A stretch of 64,000 nucleotides of DNA from Thalassobacillus devorans (GTDB lineage Bacteria; Bacillota; Bacilli; Bacillales; Halobacillaceae). The DNA lies in assembly GCF_011761345.1 (NCBI RefSeq), contig NZ_JAASRY010000002.1:434001-498000 (forward strand), given 5' to 3'. The notes beneath the pieces are model-generated. The model saw nothing but the letters and a program-made list of their open reading frames with translations. It had not been told where the DNA came from and did no database searches. The first letter of the stretch is position 1. Each line of letters begins with the position of its first letter. The translations under genes were made by a program, and so were the position numbers. Below are positions 24,381 through 33,299 of this stretch, one piece after another.

Positions 24381-25403
24381 GTGTCAGTTACAATCAAAGA
24401 TGTAGCGAAACAGGCGAATGTGGCGCCATCCACGGTATCACGCGTCCTTACCGACAGCCCGAGGATCAGTGAGAAGACGAAACGGAAAGTACGGAAGGTC
24501 ATGGAGGAAATGGGCTATCATTTGAATTTCAGTGGACGGATGCTTGTACAGCAATCGACTCAGACGATTGGAGTCGTGATGAAGGGTTCATCCAGCCATT
24601 CATTCGACAATCCATTCTTTTCCGATGTGCTGCGAGGAATTAGCGCTTCCTGTCATAAACATGATTATAGTATCAATATTACAACAGGTGATTCGGAAGA
24701 TGCGATTTATCGCGATGTCATCAAGATGGTTCAAGGAAAACGTGTGGACGGAGTGATCGTTCTTTATTCCAAGGAAGACGATCAAGTAGTCCCATATTTG
24801 CGCGAACGTAATTTTCCATTTGTCATGATCGGGAAACCTACTGCAGATGCCAAAGATATTATATACGTGGACAATGATAATGTGCAGGCAAGTAAAGAAG
24901 TAGCAGAATTTTTGATTAATCTCGGTCATGAAAAGATTGGCTATATTGGGGGGGATACTCATTTTGAGGTTACGACCGCCCGATTAACTGGATTCCAACA
25001 AGCTGTGGCTGCCTACGGTATCGATATTCCCGATAGGTTTTATAAAAATATCCAGCTTAACAGTGGTGATGCTAAAAAAGCTGTAGGAGAATTACTTAGC
25101 GTTGATGAACCGCCTACAGCATTGATAGTTACCGATGATTTTAACGCGCTAACTGTTATGCTGGCGCTTCAGGAACAAGGAATTCGAATTCCGGAAGAGA
25201 TGAGTGTGATCAGTTTCAATAATACGATTATCTCCCGATTGGCCAATCCGCCACTGACAACAGTGGATACTCAACCCTATCAGCTTGGATATGAATCTGC
25301 GGATTGCCTTGTGGCTCAGCTTGGAAGCGACAAGATGTTCAAAAAGAGTGTCATCGTACCAACGGTGATTGTGGAGCGGGATTCCTGCATGACCAGGAAG
25401 TAA
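24381..25403 (+). CDS. LacI-family transcriptional regulator of the sugar operon
   Basis: The 340-residue repressor begins with a LacI helix-turn-helix (VTIKDVAKQANVAPSTVSRVL, residues 2-22 with the hinge around 50-60) and has a periplasmic-binding-like sensor domain (FDNPFFSDVLRGI, GVIVLYSKEDDQ, GYIGGDTHFEVTTARLTGF, PTALIVTDDFNALTVM). It sits inside the operon between transporter and enzyme genes and is likely to control it, acting on the TGCAAACGTATGCA-type sites upstream of 21173. GTG 24381 is preceded by AGGAG. Confidence 0.9.
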   Translation: MSVTIKDVAKQANVAPSTVSRVLTDSPRISEKTKRKVRKVMEEMGYHLNFSGRMLVQQSTQTIGVVMKGSSSHSFDNPFFSDVLRGISASCHKHDYSINITTGDSEDAIYRDVIKMVQGKRVDGVIVLYSKEDDQVVPYLRERNFPFVMIGKPTADAKDIIYVDNDNVQASKEVAEFLINLGHEKIGYIGGDTHFEVTTARLTGFQQAVAAYGIDIPDRFYKNIQLNSGDAKKAVGELLSVDEPPTALIVTDDFNALTVMLALQEQGIRIPEEMSVISFNNTIISRLANPPLTTVDTQPYQLGYESADCLVAQLGSDKMFKKSVIVPTVIVERDSCMTRK

Positions 25404-25443
25404 GAAATAAAATTTCATCTTAGTAAGTAAAGGAGAGAGGTCA

Positions 25444-26163
25444 ATGAATATTTTAGTTTGGAATGAGTTTCGTCATGAAAAGGAGAACGAGGTAGTTTCT
25501 GATATCTATCCAAACGGCATCCATGGGGCGATTGCCGGATTCCTGGAGGGAGAAGGCCATCAGGTGAAAACAGCGACTTTGGACGAAGAAGAGCATGGAC
25601 TGACCGAAGACGTGTTAGCCGAGACCGACGTTTTGTTATGGTGGGGCCACAAAGCTCATGATGAAGTGAATGACGAAATCGCAGAAAAAGTGAAGCAGCG
25701 TGTTCTGGATGGAATGGGACTTGTCGTCCTTCATTCTGCTCACTTTTCTAAAGTTTTCAAAAAGCTGATGGGGACAACATGTGATTTGAAATGGCGTGAA
25801 GCTGATGAAAAAGAAAGGTTATGGGTCGTCGATCCGAGTCACCCGATCACAGAAGGGTTAGGCCAGTATATTGAGTTGGAAAAAGAAGAGATGTATGGAG
25901 AACATTTTGATATCCCGGCACCGGACGAGCTTCTGTTTGTCAGCTGGTTCGAAGGCGGAGAAGTTTTCCGAAGTGGGGCAACATTCCGTCGTGGACGCGG
26001 AAAGATTTTCTATTTCCGTCCAGGTCATGAAACCTATCCGACTTACCATAATGAAGAAGTTCAAAAAGTCATTCAAAACGGTGTGAAGTGGGCTTATAAC
26101 CAGGGAACTCCAAAGCATGTCTATGGTAATGCACAGCCGTTAGAAAATATTTCTGAAAAATAA
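25444..26163 (+). CDS. ThuA-like protein
   Basis: The 239-residue protein matches the ThuA family, first described in trehalose/maltitol utilization of Rhizobium and having a class-I glutamine-amidotransferase-like fold. Visible segments are [75 protein letters not shown] and the glycine-rich [27 protein letters not shown]. The catalytic function is not settled in the literature that I know. Here it is preceded by AAAGGAGAGAGG and precedes two dehydrogenases, consistent with a role in 3-keto-sugar metabolism. Confidence 0.88.
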   Translation: MNILVWNEFRHEKENEVVSDIYPNGIHGAIAGFLEGEGHQVKTATLDEEEHGLTEDVLAETDVLLWWGHKAHDEVNDEIAEKVKQRVLDGMGLVVLHSAHFSKVFKKLMGTTCDLKWREADEKERLWVVDPSHPITEGLGQYIELEKEEMYGEHFDIPAPDELLFVSWFEGGEVFRSGATFRRGRGKIFYFRPGHETYPTYHNEEVQKVIQNGVKWAYNQGTPKHVYGNAQPLENISEK

Positions 26164-26184
26164 GGAATCAGGGGAGGCGGAAAA

Positions 26185-27216
26185 ATGGATACATTGAAAG
26201 TTGCAATTATCGGTTGCGGAAGCATCGCACAAAATCGTCACCTGCTTGAATTCGAAGCGAATGAACATGTAGAGATTACCGCGGTATGTGACATTGTTGA
26301 AGAACGGGCAATGGTGACAGCAGAGGCGTTTGGCGCCCAATCCTACACGAACTATGAAGACCTTTTGGAAAAGGAAGAAATCGATGCAGTCAGTGTCTGT
26401 CTGCCGAACTACCTGCATGCACCGGTGTCGATCGCAGCATTGGAAGCAGGCTGCCATGTCCTTTGCGAAAAGCCGATGGCGACATCCAGTGAAGAAGCAG
26501 AGAAAATGATCGAAGCGGCGGAACGAAATAGCAAGAAATTAATGATCGCTCACAACCAACGGTTTGTTTCTTCTCATGAGCGTGCCCGAAAACTGATTGA
26601 ATCAGGGGAAGCAGGAAAGATCTACAGCTTCCGTACGACTTTTGGCCACGGGGGCCCTGAAGGCTGGAGTGTCGATGGTGCGGACAGCTGGTTCTTTAAA
26701 AAAGGTGAAGCGTTCATCGGTGCTATGGGGGATTTAGGAGTACATAAAGCTGATCTCCTTCGTTATCTGCTTGGAGAAGAGTTCGTTGAAGTAGCCGGAT
26801 TTGTAGAAAATAATGCCAAAGAAAATGTGACCGTCGATGACAATGCGGTCTGTATTTTGCGAAGCGAGTCCGGGGTTGTAGGTACATTAACAGCGAGCTG
26901 GGCCTATAACGCAAACGAAGATAATTCGACCGTCATCTATGGCGAAAAGGCGACATTGCGTCTGGAAGATGATCCTGACTATTCATTGGTGGTCCAATAT
27001 ACGAACGGAGAAGTGGTGAAGTATGAACTTGGTCAGATTCAGTCTAATGAAGAAGGCGGTCAAACCAATACCGGTGTGATTGATCACTTTGTTGAGAGTA
27101 TCGTTGAAGACAAGCAGCCGCTTATTGATGGCGAGGAAGGTAAACGATCTTTGGAAATCATCCTTGCAGCCGTGGAATCAGGAGAAACGAAACAAATCAC
27201 CAGGTTAGCGAAGTGA
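26185..27216 (+). CDS. Gfo/Idh/MocA-family oxidoreductase (1)
   Basis: The NAD(P)-dependent sugar dehydrogenase of 343 residues has an N-terminal Rossmann domain (VAIIGCGSIAQNRHLLEF) and the catalytic-lysine motif CHVLCEKPMA, followed by the alpha/beta substrate domain (NQRFVSSHERARKLIESGEAGKI, GAMGDLGVHKADLLRYLLG). Members oxidise a sugar ring hydroxyl, often C3, or inositol-type substrates. The neighbour at 27223 is a second, different member, so oxidation and later reduction of the same sugar is possible. Good ribosome site GGGGAGG; the second dehydrogenase follows 6 bases later. Confidence 0.92.
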   Translation: MDTLKVAIIGCGSIAQNRHLLEFEANEHVEITAVCDIVEERAMVTAEAFGAQSYTNYEDLLEKEEIDAVSVCLPNYLHAPVSIAALEAGCHVLCEKPMATSSEEAEKMIEAAERNSKKLMIAHNQRFVSSHERARKLIESGEAGKIYSFRTTFGHGGPEGWSVDGADSWFFKKGEAFIGAMGDLGVHKADLLRYLLGEEFVEVAGFVENNAKENVTVDDNAVCILRSESGVVGTLTASWAYNANEDNSTVIYGEKATLRLEDDPDYSLVVQYTNGEVVKYELGQIQSNEEGGQTNTGVIDHFVESIVEDKQPLIDGEEGKRSLEIILAAVESGETKQITRLAK

Positions 27217-27222
27217 TCACCG

Positions 27223-28263
27223 ATGCAAAAACTGAGAATGGGGATTATTGGAGTAGGCGGGATTGCCACACAGCGGCACATCCCTGCCTATCAATCACTA
27301 CGAGACGAGGTTGAATTAACTGCAGTACAAGATGTAAATATGGCACGCGCCAGGCAAGTTGCTGAAGCATTTAGCATTCCAAATGTAGTAGATGACTATC
27401 ACGACCTGTTTGACTATGTCGATGCCGTCACAATTTGTACGCCAAACAAGTTCCATGCCGAAATTTCTATTGCGGCTTTGGAAGCAGGGGTCCATGTGAT
27501 GTGTGAAAAGCCGATGGCGATGACAACCGAGGAAGGAACAGCCATGCTTGAAGCGGCAAAGAAAAACGACCGGCTGCTATCGATTGCTTATCATTATCGG
27601 TACACACCGGAAGCTCGGCTGGCAAAAGAGGTCGTGACCAATGGGGAGATCGGTGATCCATTGGTAACCCGTGTCCAGGCACTTCGCCGACGCAAAGTGC
27701 CAGGGTGGGGCGTATTTACGAATAAGGAATTGCAAGGTGGCGGAAGTCTGATTGATTTCGGCTGTCATTTACTCGATTTGTCACTTTGGCTGCTTGATAA
27801 TCCAAAGCCAGTCGAAGTAATCGGAAAAACTTATGACCGACTCAGCAAAGTTCCGGGCCAAGTCAACGACTGGGGTCCATTTGATCATGAAAAGTTTGAT
27901 GTCGATGACCATGTGACCGCCTATATCACATTTGAAAATGGTATGTCGATGCAGTTCGAGACCTCATGGGCAGCCAATATAAAGGAAGATAAAACGTCAT
28001 TAAGCATTTCAGGCGTTGATGGCGGTCTTGATGTTTATCCATTCGAGCTTTATCAGGCCAAGTATGGAGCCGTATGGGACAGCAAGGTCAAGGTTCCGGA
28101 AGAAGAGACAGATCCAGGTGTGCTGCAGGCGAAAAATTTCATCGAAAGCTGTAACGGCGATGCCCAATTGGTCGTCGAGCCGGAACAGTCATTGAAAGTG
28201 ACGGAACTGATGGAAGCGATCTATTTAAGCAGTGAAACTGGTTCAAGTATCAAGCTAACTTAA
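27223..28263 (+). CDS. Gfo/Idh/MocA-family oxidoreductase (2)
   Basis: The 346-residue second dehydrogenase has GIIGVGGIATQRHIPAYQ for NAD binding, HVMCEKPMA for the catalytic lysine, YHYRYTPEARLAKEVV and GGGSLIDFGCHLLDLSLWLL for the substrate side. It is clearly diverged from the first member and is probably not a recent copy. Its ribosome site (AGTGATCACCG) is weak, so translation is probably coupled to the gene before it. It lies directly before a TIM-barrel isomerase, an arrangement known from oxidation-elimination pathways for glycosides. Confidence 0.92.
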   Translation: MQKLRMGIIGVGGIATQRHIPAYQSLRDEVELTAVQDVNMARARQVAEAFSIPNVVDDYHDLFDYVDAVTICTPNKFHAEISIAALEAGVHVMCEKPMAMTTEEGTAMLEAAKKNDRLLSIAYHYRYTPEARLAKEVVTNGEIGDPLVTRVQALRRRKVPGWGVFTNKELQGGGSLIDFGCHLLDLSLWLLDNPKPVEVIGKTYDRLSKVPGQVNDWGPFDHEKFDVDDHVTAYITFENGMSMQFETSWAANIKEDKTSLSISGVDGGLDVYPFELYQAKYGAVWDSKVKVPEEETDPGVLQAKNFIESCNGDAQLVVEPEQSLKVTELMEAIYLSSETGSSIKLT

Positions 28264-28282
28264 TAGGATGGAGGAGAGTACC

Positions 28283-29251
28283 ATGAAATTAGGCGTATTT
28301 ACCGTGCTATTTTCTGATATGAGTTTTGAAGATATGCTGGATCATGTGAAAAAGTCCGGATTGAAAGCGGTCGAAATCGGTACCGGCGGCTATCCAGGCA
28401 ATGCTCATTGTAATGTCGATGAGCTTTTGGAAAGCGAAGATAAGCGTAAAGAGTATCTGGAAAAGGTTCACTCCCGCGGTTTGACGATCAGCGCATTCAG
28501 CTGTCATGGCAATCCGTTATCTCCGGATGAGGCTTTCGCAAAAGAGTCCCACGATATTTTTGTGAAAACGGTCAAGCTGGCGAAGCTGCTTGACGTGCCG
28601 GTAGTCAATACATTTTCCGGTACACCGGCAGGGGCAGAGGGAGATAAGACTCCAAACTGGCCTGTCACTCCATGGCCAGGCGAATACTTTGATGTTCTGG
28701 AATGGCAATGGAGGGAAAAGCTGATTCCTTATTGGAAGGAACAAGGAAAGTTTGCTGAAGAGCATGGTGTTAAGGTCGGATTGGAACTGCATGCCGGATT
28801 TCTTGTGCACACACCATATACGATGCTGAAGCTCCGTGAAGAGACGAGTGATGCCGTCGGTGCAAACCTTGATCCGAGTCACCTGTGGTGGCAGGGAATC
28901 GATCCGGTCGCCGCTGTGAAAATTCTTGGAAAAGCTGGCGCTATCCATCATTTCCATGCCAAAGATACGTATATCGATCAGGAAAATGTCAATATGTATG
29001 GCCTTACGGATATGCAGCCGTACGGTGATGTTCAGACGAGGGCGTGGAGCTTCCGGTCTGTCGGTTATGGACATGGCATCCAGGAATGGTCTAATATTGT
29101 AAGTGCACTTCGAACCTACGGGTATGACCATGTCATCTCGATTGAGCATGAAGACCCAATCATGTCGATCAACGAAGGGTTCAACCAAGCCGTGAAAAAT
29201 TTGAAAGCAGTCAATATCGAGGAACCGCCGGCAGATATGTGGTGGGCGTAA
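28283..29251 (+). CDS. sugar phosphate isomerase/epimerase (xylose-isomerase-like TIM barrel)
   Basis: The 322-residue protein belongs to the AP-endonuclease-2/xylose-isomerase-like barrel family. Metal-binding positions are visible as Glu in GLELHAGF, Asp in NLDPSHLWW, His in HFHAKD and Glu in SIEHEDP. Family members isomerise or epimerise sugars, dehydrate inosose, or eliminate the aglycone from 3-keto-glycosides. Start at ATG 28283, 7 bases behind GGAGGAGA; the ATG at 28268 overlaps this ribosome site. Next to two dehydrogenases and ThuA, an elimination or epimerisation step on a keto-sugar is the best guess. Confidence 0.9.
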   Translation: MKLGVFTVLFSDMSFEDMLDHVKKSGLKAVEIGTGGYPGNAHCNVDELLESEDKRKEYLEKVHSRGLTISAFSCHGNPLSPDEAFAKESHDIFVKTVKLAKLLDVPVVNTFSGTPAGAEGDKTPNWPVTPWPGEYFDVLEWQWREKLIPYWKEQGKFAEEHGVKVGLELHAGFLVHTPYTMLKLREETSDAVGANLDPSHLWWQGIDPVAAVKILGKAGAIHHFHAKDTYIDQENVNMYGLTDMQPYGDVQTRAWSFRSVGYGHGIQEWSNIVSALRTYGYDHVISIEHEDPIMSINEGFNQAVKNLKAVNIEEPPADMWWA

Positions 29252-29277
29252 GTTGATGTGTTGAAGGAGGAGATCAG

Positions 29278-29970
29278 GTGAAACCATCAGGATTTATGGG
29301 AGGACTCTATGTTGTAAGTGAGTGGATTATGCGATTTTCCCTCGTCAACTTACAATGGGTCGTCTTCAACTTACCGATCGCCCTCCTTCTCATCAGCATG
29401 TTATATGTAGAAAAAACAGAAGATCTCTTTTATTTAGCAGTGCCGCTCATCTTACTTGTACCCGTGTTGTTTTTCCCGGCAACTACCGCGATGTTCGCCA
29501 AAACACGGGAATGGGTACGCGAGGCAGAAGAGGAAAGGGAATCTCGGAAATATGTCAGTTATTATAAAGAAAATTACATGACGAGCTTGCTCGCAGGCTT
29601 CGTTTTTGTTGCGCTGTGGGGTGTTTGGCTCGCTGATATCTATTACTTTTCCGACAGAAACCAGGTAATAATGAATCTGTTCGTCGTGATGGGAATCTTA
29701 CTGTTTATTTTTACCGTGAATTTCTTCTCGGTCAGTGCCCACTATAATATGAAACTCCGTGGGCTGTTGCGGCAGGCATTTTTCATTACCGTTGGCAGTC
29801 CCCTGTTGTTTCTGGCAGTTTCGGTCACAAGCGGAATTGTTTTATATATCAGTCTTTATGTATTTCCGATTATCATACCGCTATTCTCAGGTAGTCTGCT
29901 CGCTTTCCTGGCATTTTCCGCTTTCTACCGGCTGTATTTGAAAATAATAGCGAAAAAATTAAACCCATAG
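29278..29970 (+). CDS. YesL-family membrane protein (DUF624)
   Basis: The 230-residue protein has about five hydrophobic segments and the YesL pattern: GGLYVVSEWIMRFSLVNLQWVVFNLPIALLL at the start (given in part), FFPATTAMFAKTREWVRE and a late SGSLLAFLAFSAFYRLYLK. YesL proteins are found in carbohydrate ABC operons of Firmicutes, with unknown function. GTG 29278 is preceded by AAGGAGGAGATCAG. It closes the operon and is followed by a GCTGCAGG/CCTGCAGC hairpin. Confidence 0.85.
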   Translation: MKPSGFMGGLYVVSEWIMRFSLVNLQWVVFNLPIALLLISMLYVEKTEDLFYLAVPLILLVPVLFFPATTAMFAKTREWVREAEEERESRKYVSYYKENYMTSLLAGFVFVALWGVWLADIYYFSDRNQVIMNLFVVMGILLFIFTVNFFSVSAHYNMKLRGLLRQAFFITVGSPLLFLAVSVTSGIVLYISLYVFPIIIPLFSGSLLAFLAFSAFYRLYLKIIAKKLNP

Positions 29971-29974
29971 TCGT

Positions 29975-30010
29975 GCTGCAGGTTACCTTAAGTGCCTGCA
30001 GCTTCTTTAT
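29975..30010 (+). terminator. terminator of the sugar operon
   Basis: GCTGCAGG (29975-29982) pairs perfectly with CCTGCAGC (29995-30002), followed by TTCTTTAT. It starts 5 bases behind the yesL-like gene. Confidence 0.75.
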
Positions 30011-30028
30011 AATCTCCTTTAAAACTGT

Positions 30029-30140
30029 AAGTGTGCGTCCTGGCCGGCTAATTGTGCGAGGAAAATCCCTAATCGTGCAAATTACGGTCTAAATTGTGGA
30101 AGTTGTTTCAGTAAACGAGCGATTAGCGTATATTGTGCCA
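30029..30140. repeat. degenerate tandem array with 21-base period (AATTGTGCGA units)
   Basis: Units similar to AATTGTGCGA begin at 30029 (AAGTGTGCGT), 30050 (AATTGTGCGA), 30071 (AATCGTGCAA), 30092 (AATTGTGGAA), 30113 (AAACGAGCGA) and 30131 (TATTGTGCCA). The steps are 21, 21, 21, 21 and 18 bases, about two helical turns. The sequence between units is not conserved. Confidence 0.5.
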
Positions 30141-30214
30141 ATTATTTTAATTGAATATTCTGAACTATTGTTATATAGTTGGAAGTAACTGCAAGAAGGC
30201 ATATACAAATTTAT

Positions 30215-30230
30215 TTGTAAGCGTTTACAA
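30215..30230 (+). promoter_or_regulatory. CcpA cre site of the acyl-CoA synthetase gene
   Basis: TTGTAAGCGTTTACAA is a near-perfect palindrome and an ideal cre. It lies 21 bases upstream of the TTG start and just in front of the ribosome site, so CcpA would block expression on preferred sugars. Confidence 0.85.
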
Positions 30231-30251
30231 TGAATTGGAGGGGGTTACATA

Positions 30252-31861
30252 TTGGAGAAGGTATGGAAAAAGCATTATCCAGATCGTATCAAGAGCGAAG
30301 TTGATATTCCTGACATAGCACTTACAGAGTTTTTAACAAAGTCAGTCGAACAGTTCCCCGACAACACGGCAATCACCTTTTTTAACAAAACGATCAGCTA
30401 TAAAGAATTAAGTATGCAAGTGGCGGCTTTTGCCTCGTCATTGCAGGATCGCGGAGTACAAAAAAGTGACCGGGTTGCTATTATGCTGCCGAACTGTCCT
30501 CATTTAGTTATTATGGAGCCTTAAAGGCGGGAGCTGTTGTCACACAGGTCAACCCGATGCTGGTCGGACGGGAATTAGTGCATATTTTAACGGATTCAGG
30601 AGCGGAAACACTTGTGATTTATGGTCCGCTGGTACCTGTTTTAGAAAAAATCAAAGAAAACACCCAAGTAAAACAGGTCATCGTAGTAGACTTTGCTCAA
30701 AAGTATGAACCGGTAAGCGATGAAATTGAATTCACCACTTTCCTGCAAACCGCGCCAGGTCCTCCAAAACAAGTAGCAATCAATCCTGCGGAAGACGTCG
30801 CTGCGCTTCAGTATACGGGAGGAACAACAGGCAGATCCAAAGGAGCGATGCTGACTCACCGAAATTTGGTCGCTAACGTGATTCAGACCCATGAATATTT
30901 TAAAGATGATATTGAACCTGGAAAGGAACGTTACCTAACAGTTATCCCTCTATTTCATGTGTTCGGGATGACGGTGTGTATGAATCAGGCGATTCATTCT
31001 GGTTCGAGTATGATTCTGCTGCCAAGGTTTGAGCTGGAAGAAGTATTGGAAACAATCAAGCGTGAACAGCCAACATACTTCCCAGGTGTACCGACCATGT
31101 ATGTTGCCATTACCAGTCATCCCAAGGCAGAGCAATATGGCATCGACAGTATCCGCGTATGTAACAGCGGGAGCGCGCCGATGCCTCAGGAATTGATGAG
31201 AAGTTTTGAAGCAAAAACAGGCGGTCGTATTTATGAGGGATATGGCCTATCAGAAACAGCTCCTGTCACTCACTGCAATCCTATGTTTACCGAACGAAAA
31301 CCGGGAAGTGTTGGAATTGGTGTACCTTCGACTGATTATAAAATTGTCGATGTCGGCAACGGCATGGACGAGGTTCCGGTAGGGGAAACCGGGGAAGTAA
31401 TTGTCCGGGGGCCTCAGGTGATGAAAGGGTATTGGAACATGCCAGAAGAAACAACGCTCGCCCTTCGTGACGGCTGGCTTTACACTGGGGACATCGCCCG
31501 TGTCGATGATGAAGGATACTTATATATCCTCGATCGGAAAAAGGATTTAATCATAGCAGGCGGCTTTAATATCTACCCGCGTGACATTGAAGAGATCCTT
31601 TACGAACACGAATCGGTACAGGAGGCGGTCGCGGTTGGAGTGCCGGATGAATATCGCGGGGAGACCGTGAAAGTTGTTGTGGTGTTGAAAGATGGAAAAT
31701 CAGCAACAGAGGAGGAGCTAATCGCATATTGCCGTGACAATATGGCGGCCTACAAAGTGCCTTCATCGGTAGAATTTAGAAGCGAACTTCCAAAAACGAA
31801 TGTCGGTAAAATCCTGAGACGGAAAATCCGGGAAGAAGCCGTCAGCAAAGCGAAACAATAG
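30252..31861 (+). pseudogene. long-chain acyl-CoA synthetase interrupted by a frameshift
   Basis: A TTG start (30252) behind GGAGGGGG opens the N-terminal 90 residues of an AMP-forming acyl-CoA synthetase (FPDNTAITFFNKTISYKEL, SDRVAIMLPNCPH), which then runs into a stop at 30522-30524. The next frame continues without a break: SYYGALKAGAVVTQVNPMLVGREL from 30506, then the AMP-binding loop YTGGTTGRSKGAM, GYGLSETAPVTHCNP, YTGDIARVDDEGYLYILDRKKD and the C-terminal catalytic lysine segment PKTNVGKILRRKI, ending at 31861. Adding one base near 30503-30506 restores about 536 residues, the normal length. Apart from this break, motifs are intact, so either the inactivation is recent or it is a sequencing error. 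Confidence 0.88.
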
Positions 31862-32311
31862 CCCCTATAAAAAATATAAGATGCCTATTCAATTATAGGC
31901 CGAAAAGTCGAAGACTTGATTTCGAGATATTGTGTGAGGGGAAGGGTCGTTGGGGAACAACTCGCTTTCCGTGGGCGAGTGATGAGCCTCCTCGAGCTGA
32001 CGCTCTGTGGGGTCTCATCTAACCCGCATATCCCACAGGAGTCTCGTCGTTCCCCCACTCCCCTTGCTATAGGAAGTCCTCGAAATCACACTTGCAGACA
32101 CCGCCCAATGAGGCCACGTGTTGATAGAAAAAATTTACATTCTTTATATGCTCCCAGTTGAAGGGATTAGTTATTCATTTTTAAGGGGCCGTTTTACAAA
32201 ACTGGTTTCCCTGCCCATCCCTTACCTTTCATGGTAACGGACCAAACTATCTTGAAACTGGGTTTACAATTAAAGGGAGCTATAACTGTAATAGAGGATA
32301 TGGAGGTAATT
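31862..32311. other. non-coding gap holding a structured repeat
   Basis: The 450 bases contain GCCTAT/ATAGGC dyad sequence just behind the synthetase, the repeat at 31952-32056, and the promoter and leader of the quinone oxidoreductase. The frames that can be read here (for example 31916-32161) have no ribosome site and follow the repeat, so I do not call a gene. Confidence 0.5.
31952..32056. repeat. Bacillaceae-type structured intergenic repeat with imperfect terminal inverted repeats
   Basis: The element opens with GGGGAACAACTCGCTTTCC and closes with GGAGTCTCGTCGTTCCCC; the 24-base ends are imperfect inverted copies (GGGGAAC.AC..G..T.C.GTGGG). Inside are GAGCCTCCTCG, TGTGGGGTCTC and CCCACAGGAG. 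This order (CGCTTTCCG-GGGC, AGCCTCCTCG, GGGGTCTC, CCCRCAGGAGTCTCG) is one I recognise as a dispersed intergenic repeat of Bacillaceae genomes; no name is given because I cannot check one. No transposase is present, so it would be non-autonomous. Confidence 0.6.
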
Positions 32312-33295
32312 ATGAAAGCAATACAATTCAAAGAATTCGGCGGGCCTGAAGTACTGGAACTGATTGATATGGAAACTCCAGAGCCTGGCGAACAAGAAGT
32401 ATTAATAAAAACAATAGCCATCGGCGTCAATTACGCTGATACTGCAAGGCGGGAAGGCCAGTATGTAGTTGAAACCAATCTTCCCTATATACCTGGTTCA
32501 GAAGTAGCGGGCGTTATCGAAAAAGTAGGACCCGGTGTCCAGCGTTATAAAGAAGGCGATCGTGTCGTTACTCTAGTAGGGAATGAACGGGCAACCGGGT
32601 ATGCAGAATACACTGTTGCTGATGAGCGCGGGCTTATTCCGATACCGGATGGAGTGGATGAAAACCATGCTGCAGCCATCCCGCTCCAAGGGTTGAGCGC
32701 CTATCATATTATCAAAACGATGGGCCGGCTGGAGAAAGGAGAAACGATTCTGATTCATGCTGCCGCTGGAGGCGTCGGATTATTTGCCATTCAGCTGGCG
32801 AAGCTTTTCGGTGCTGGAAAAGTGATCGGCACAGCAAGCAGTGCAGAAAAACGAGCGCTTGCGAAAGAATACGGAGCAGACGAGGTTGTCGATTATACCA
32901 AAGAAGGATGGGAAAAAGAGGTACGCAAACTGAATGATGGCAGAGGTGTGGATGTCGCATTGGAAATGGCAGGAGGAGACATTTTTCATAAGACACTTGA
33001 TTGTCTTGCCTCCTTTGGAAGACTTGTCATCTATGGTGTTGCAAGCGGAGAGGAGCCTCACTTTTATCCATCCCGCTTGATGGCGAAAAATCAGACAGTT
33101 ACTGGCTTTTTCCTGCCACAAATCATGAAAAAACCGGACCTGTTCCTTGATAGTTTAAAAGAAATACTAGCTTATATTGAAGCGGGTCAAATAAAATTAG
33201 AAATCGGCGGGGTATTTTCTCTCGAAGATGCTGCGGAAGTACACCGAAAGCTGCAAGGTAGACAGACGAAGGGGAAATTAATTTTAAAACCGTAG
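32312..33295 (+). CDS. NADPH:quinone reductase-like zinc-independent medium-chain dehydrogenase
   Basis: The 327-residue protein is a quinone oxidoreductase-type MDR enzyme: KAIQFKEFGGPEVLELID at the start, GVNYADTARREGQY, PGSEVAGVIEKVGPGV, the NADPH site AAAGGVGLFAIQLAKLFGA, and FGRLVIYGVASGE. The structural and catalytic zinc ligands of alcohol dehydrogenases are absent, as usual for this subgroup. It should reduce quinones or enones with NADPH in the cytoplasm. Start at ATG 32312 behind TGGAGGT; a longer frame from 32231 has no ribosome site. Single-gene unit with its own terminator. Confidence 0.9.
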   Translation: MKAIQFKEFGGPEVLELIDMETPEPGEQEVLIKTIAIGVNYADTARREGQYVVETNLPYIPGSEVAGVIEKVGPGVQRYKEGDRVVTLVGNERATGYAEYTVADERGLIPIPDGVDENHAAAIPLQGLSAYHIIKTMGRLEKGETILIHAAAGGVGLFAIQLAKLFGAGKVIGTASSAEKRALAKEYGADEVVDYTKEGWEKEVRKLNDGRGVDVALEMAGGDIFHKTLDCLASFGRLVIYGVASGEEPHFYPSRLMAKNQTVTGFFLPQIMKKPDLFLDSLKEILAYIEAGQIKLEIGGVFSLEDAAEVHRKLQGRQTKGKLILKP

Positions 33296-33299
33296 AGTA

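Noticed and set aside
28517-29287. Minus-strand open frame of 256 codons opposite the TIM-barrel isomerase gene
   Set aside because: It lies fully antisense to a well-supported gene, has no ribosome site and its product has no recognisable pattern. Long shadow frames are expected opposite such codon use.
30557-31861. Acyl-CoA synthetase as an independent 434-codon gene starting at 30557
   Set aside because: The frame is open and coding-like further upstream (SYYGALKAGAVVTQVNP before the ATG) and the missing N-terminus is present in the adjacent frame. It is one gene with a frameshift.
31916-32161. An 81-codon plus-strand frame over the structured repeat
   Set aside because: Its sequence follows the repeat, it has no ribosome site, and the repeat is better explained as non-coding structure.
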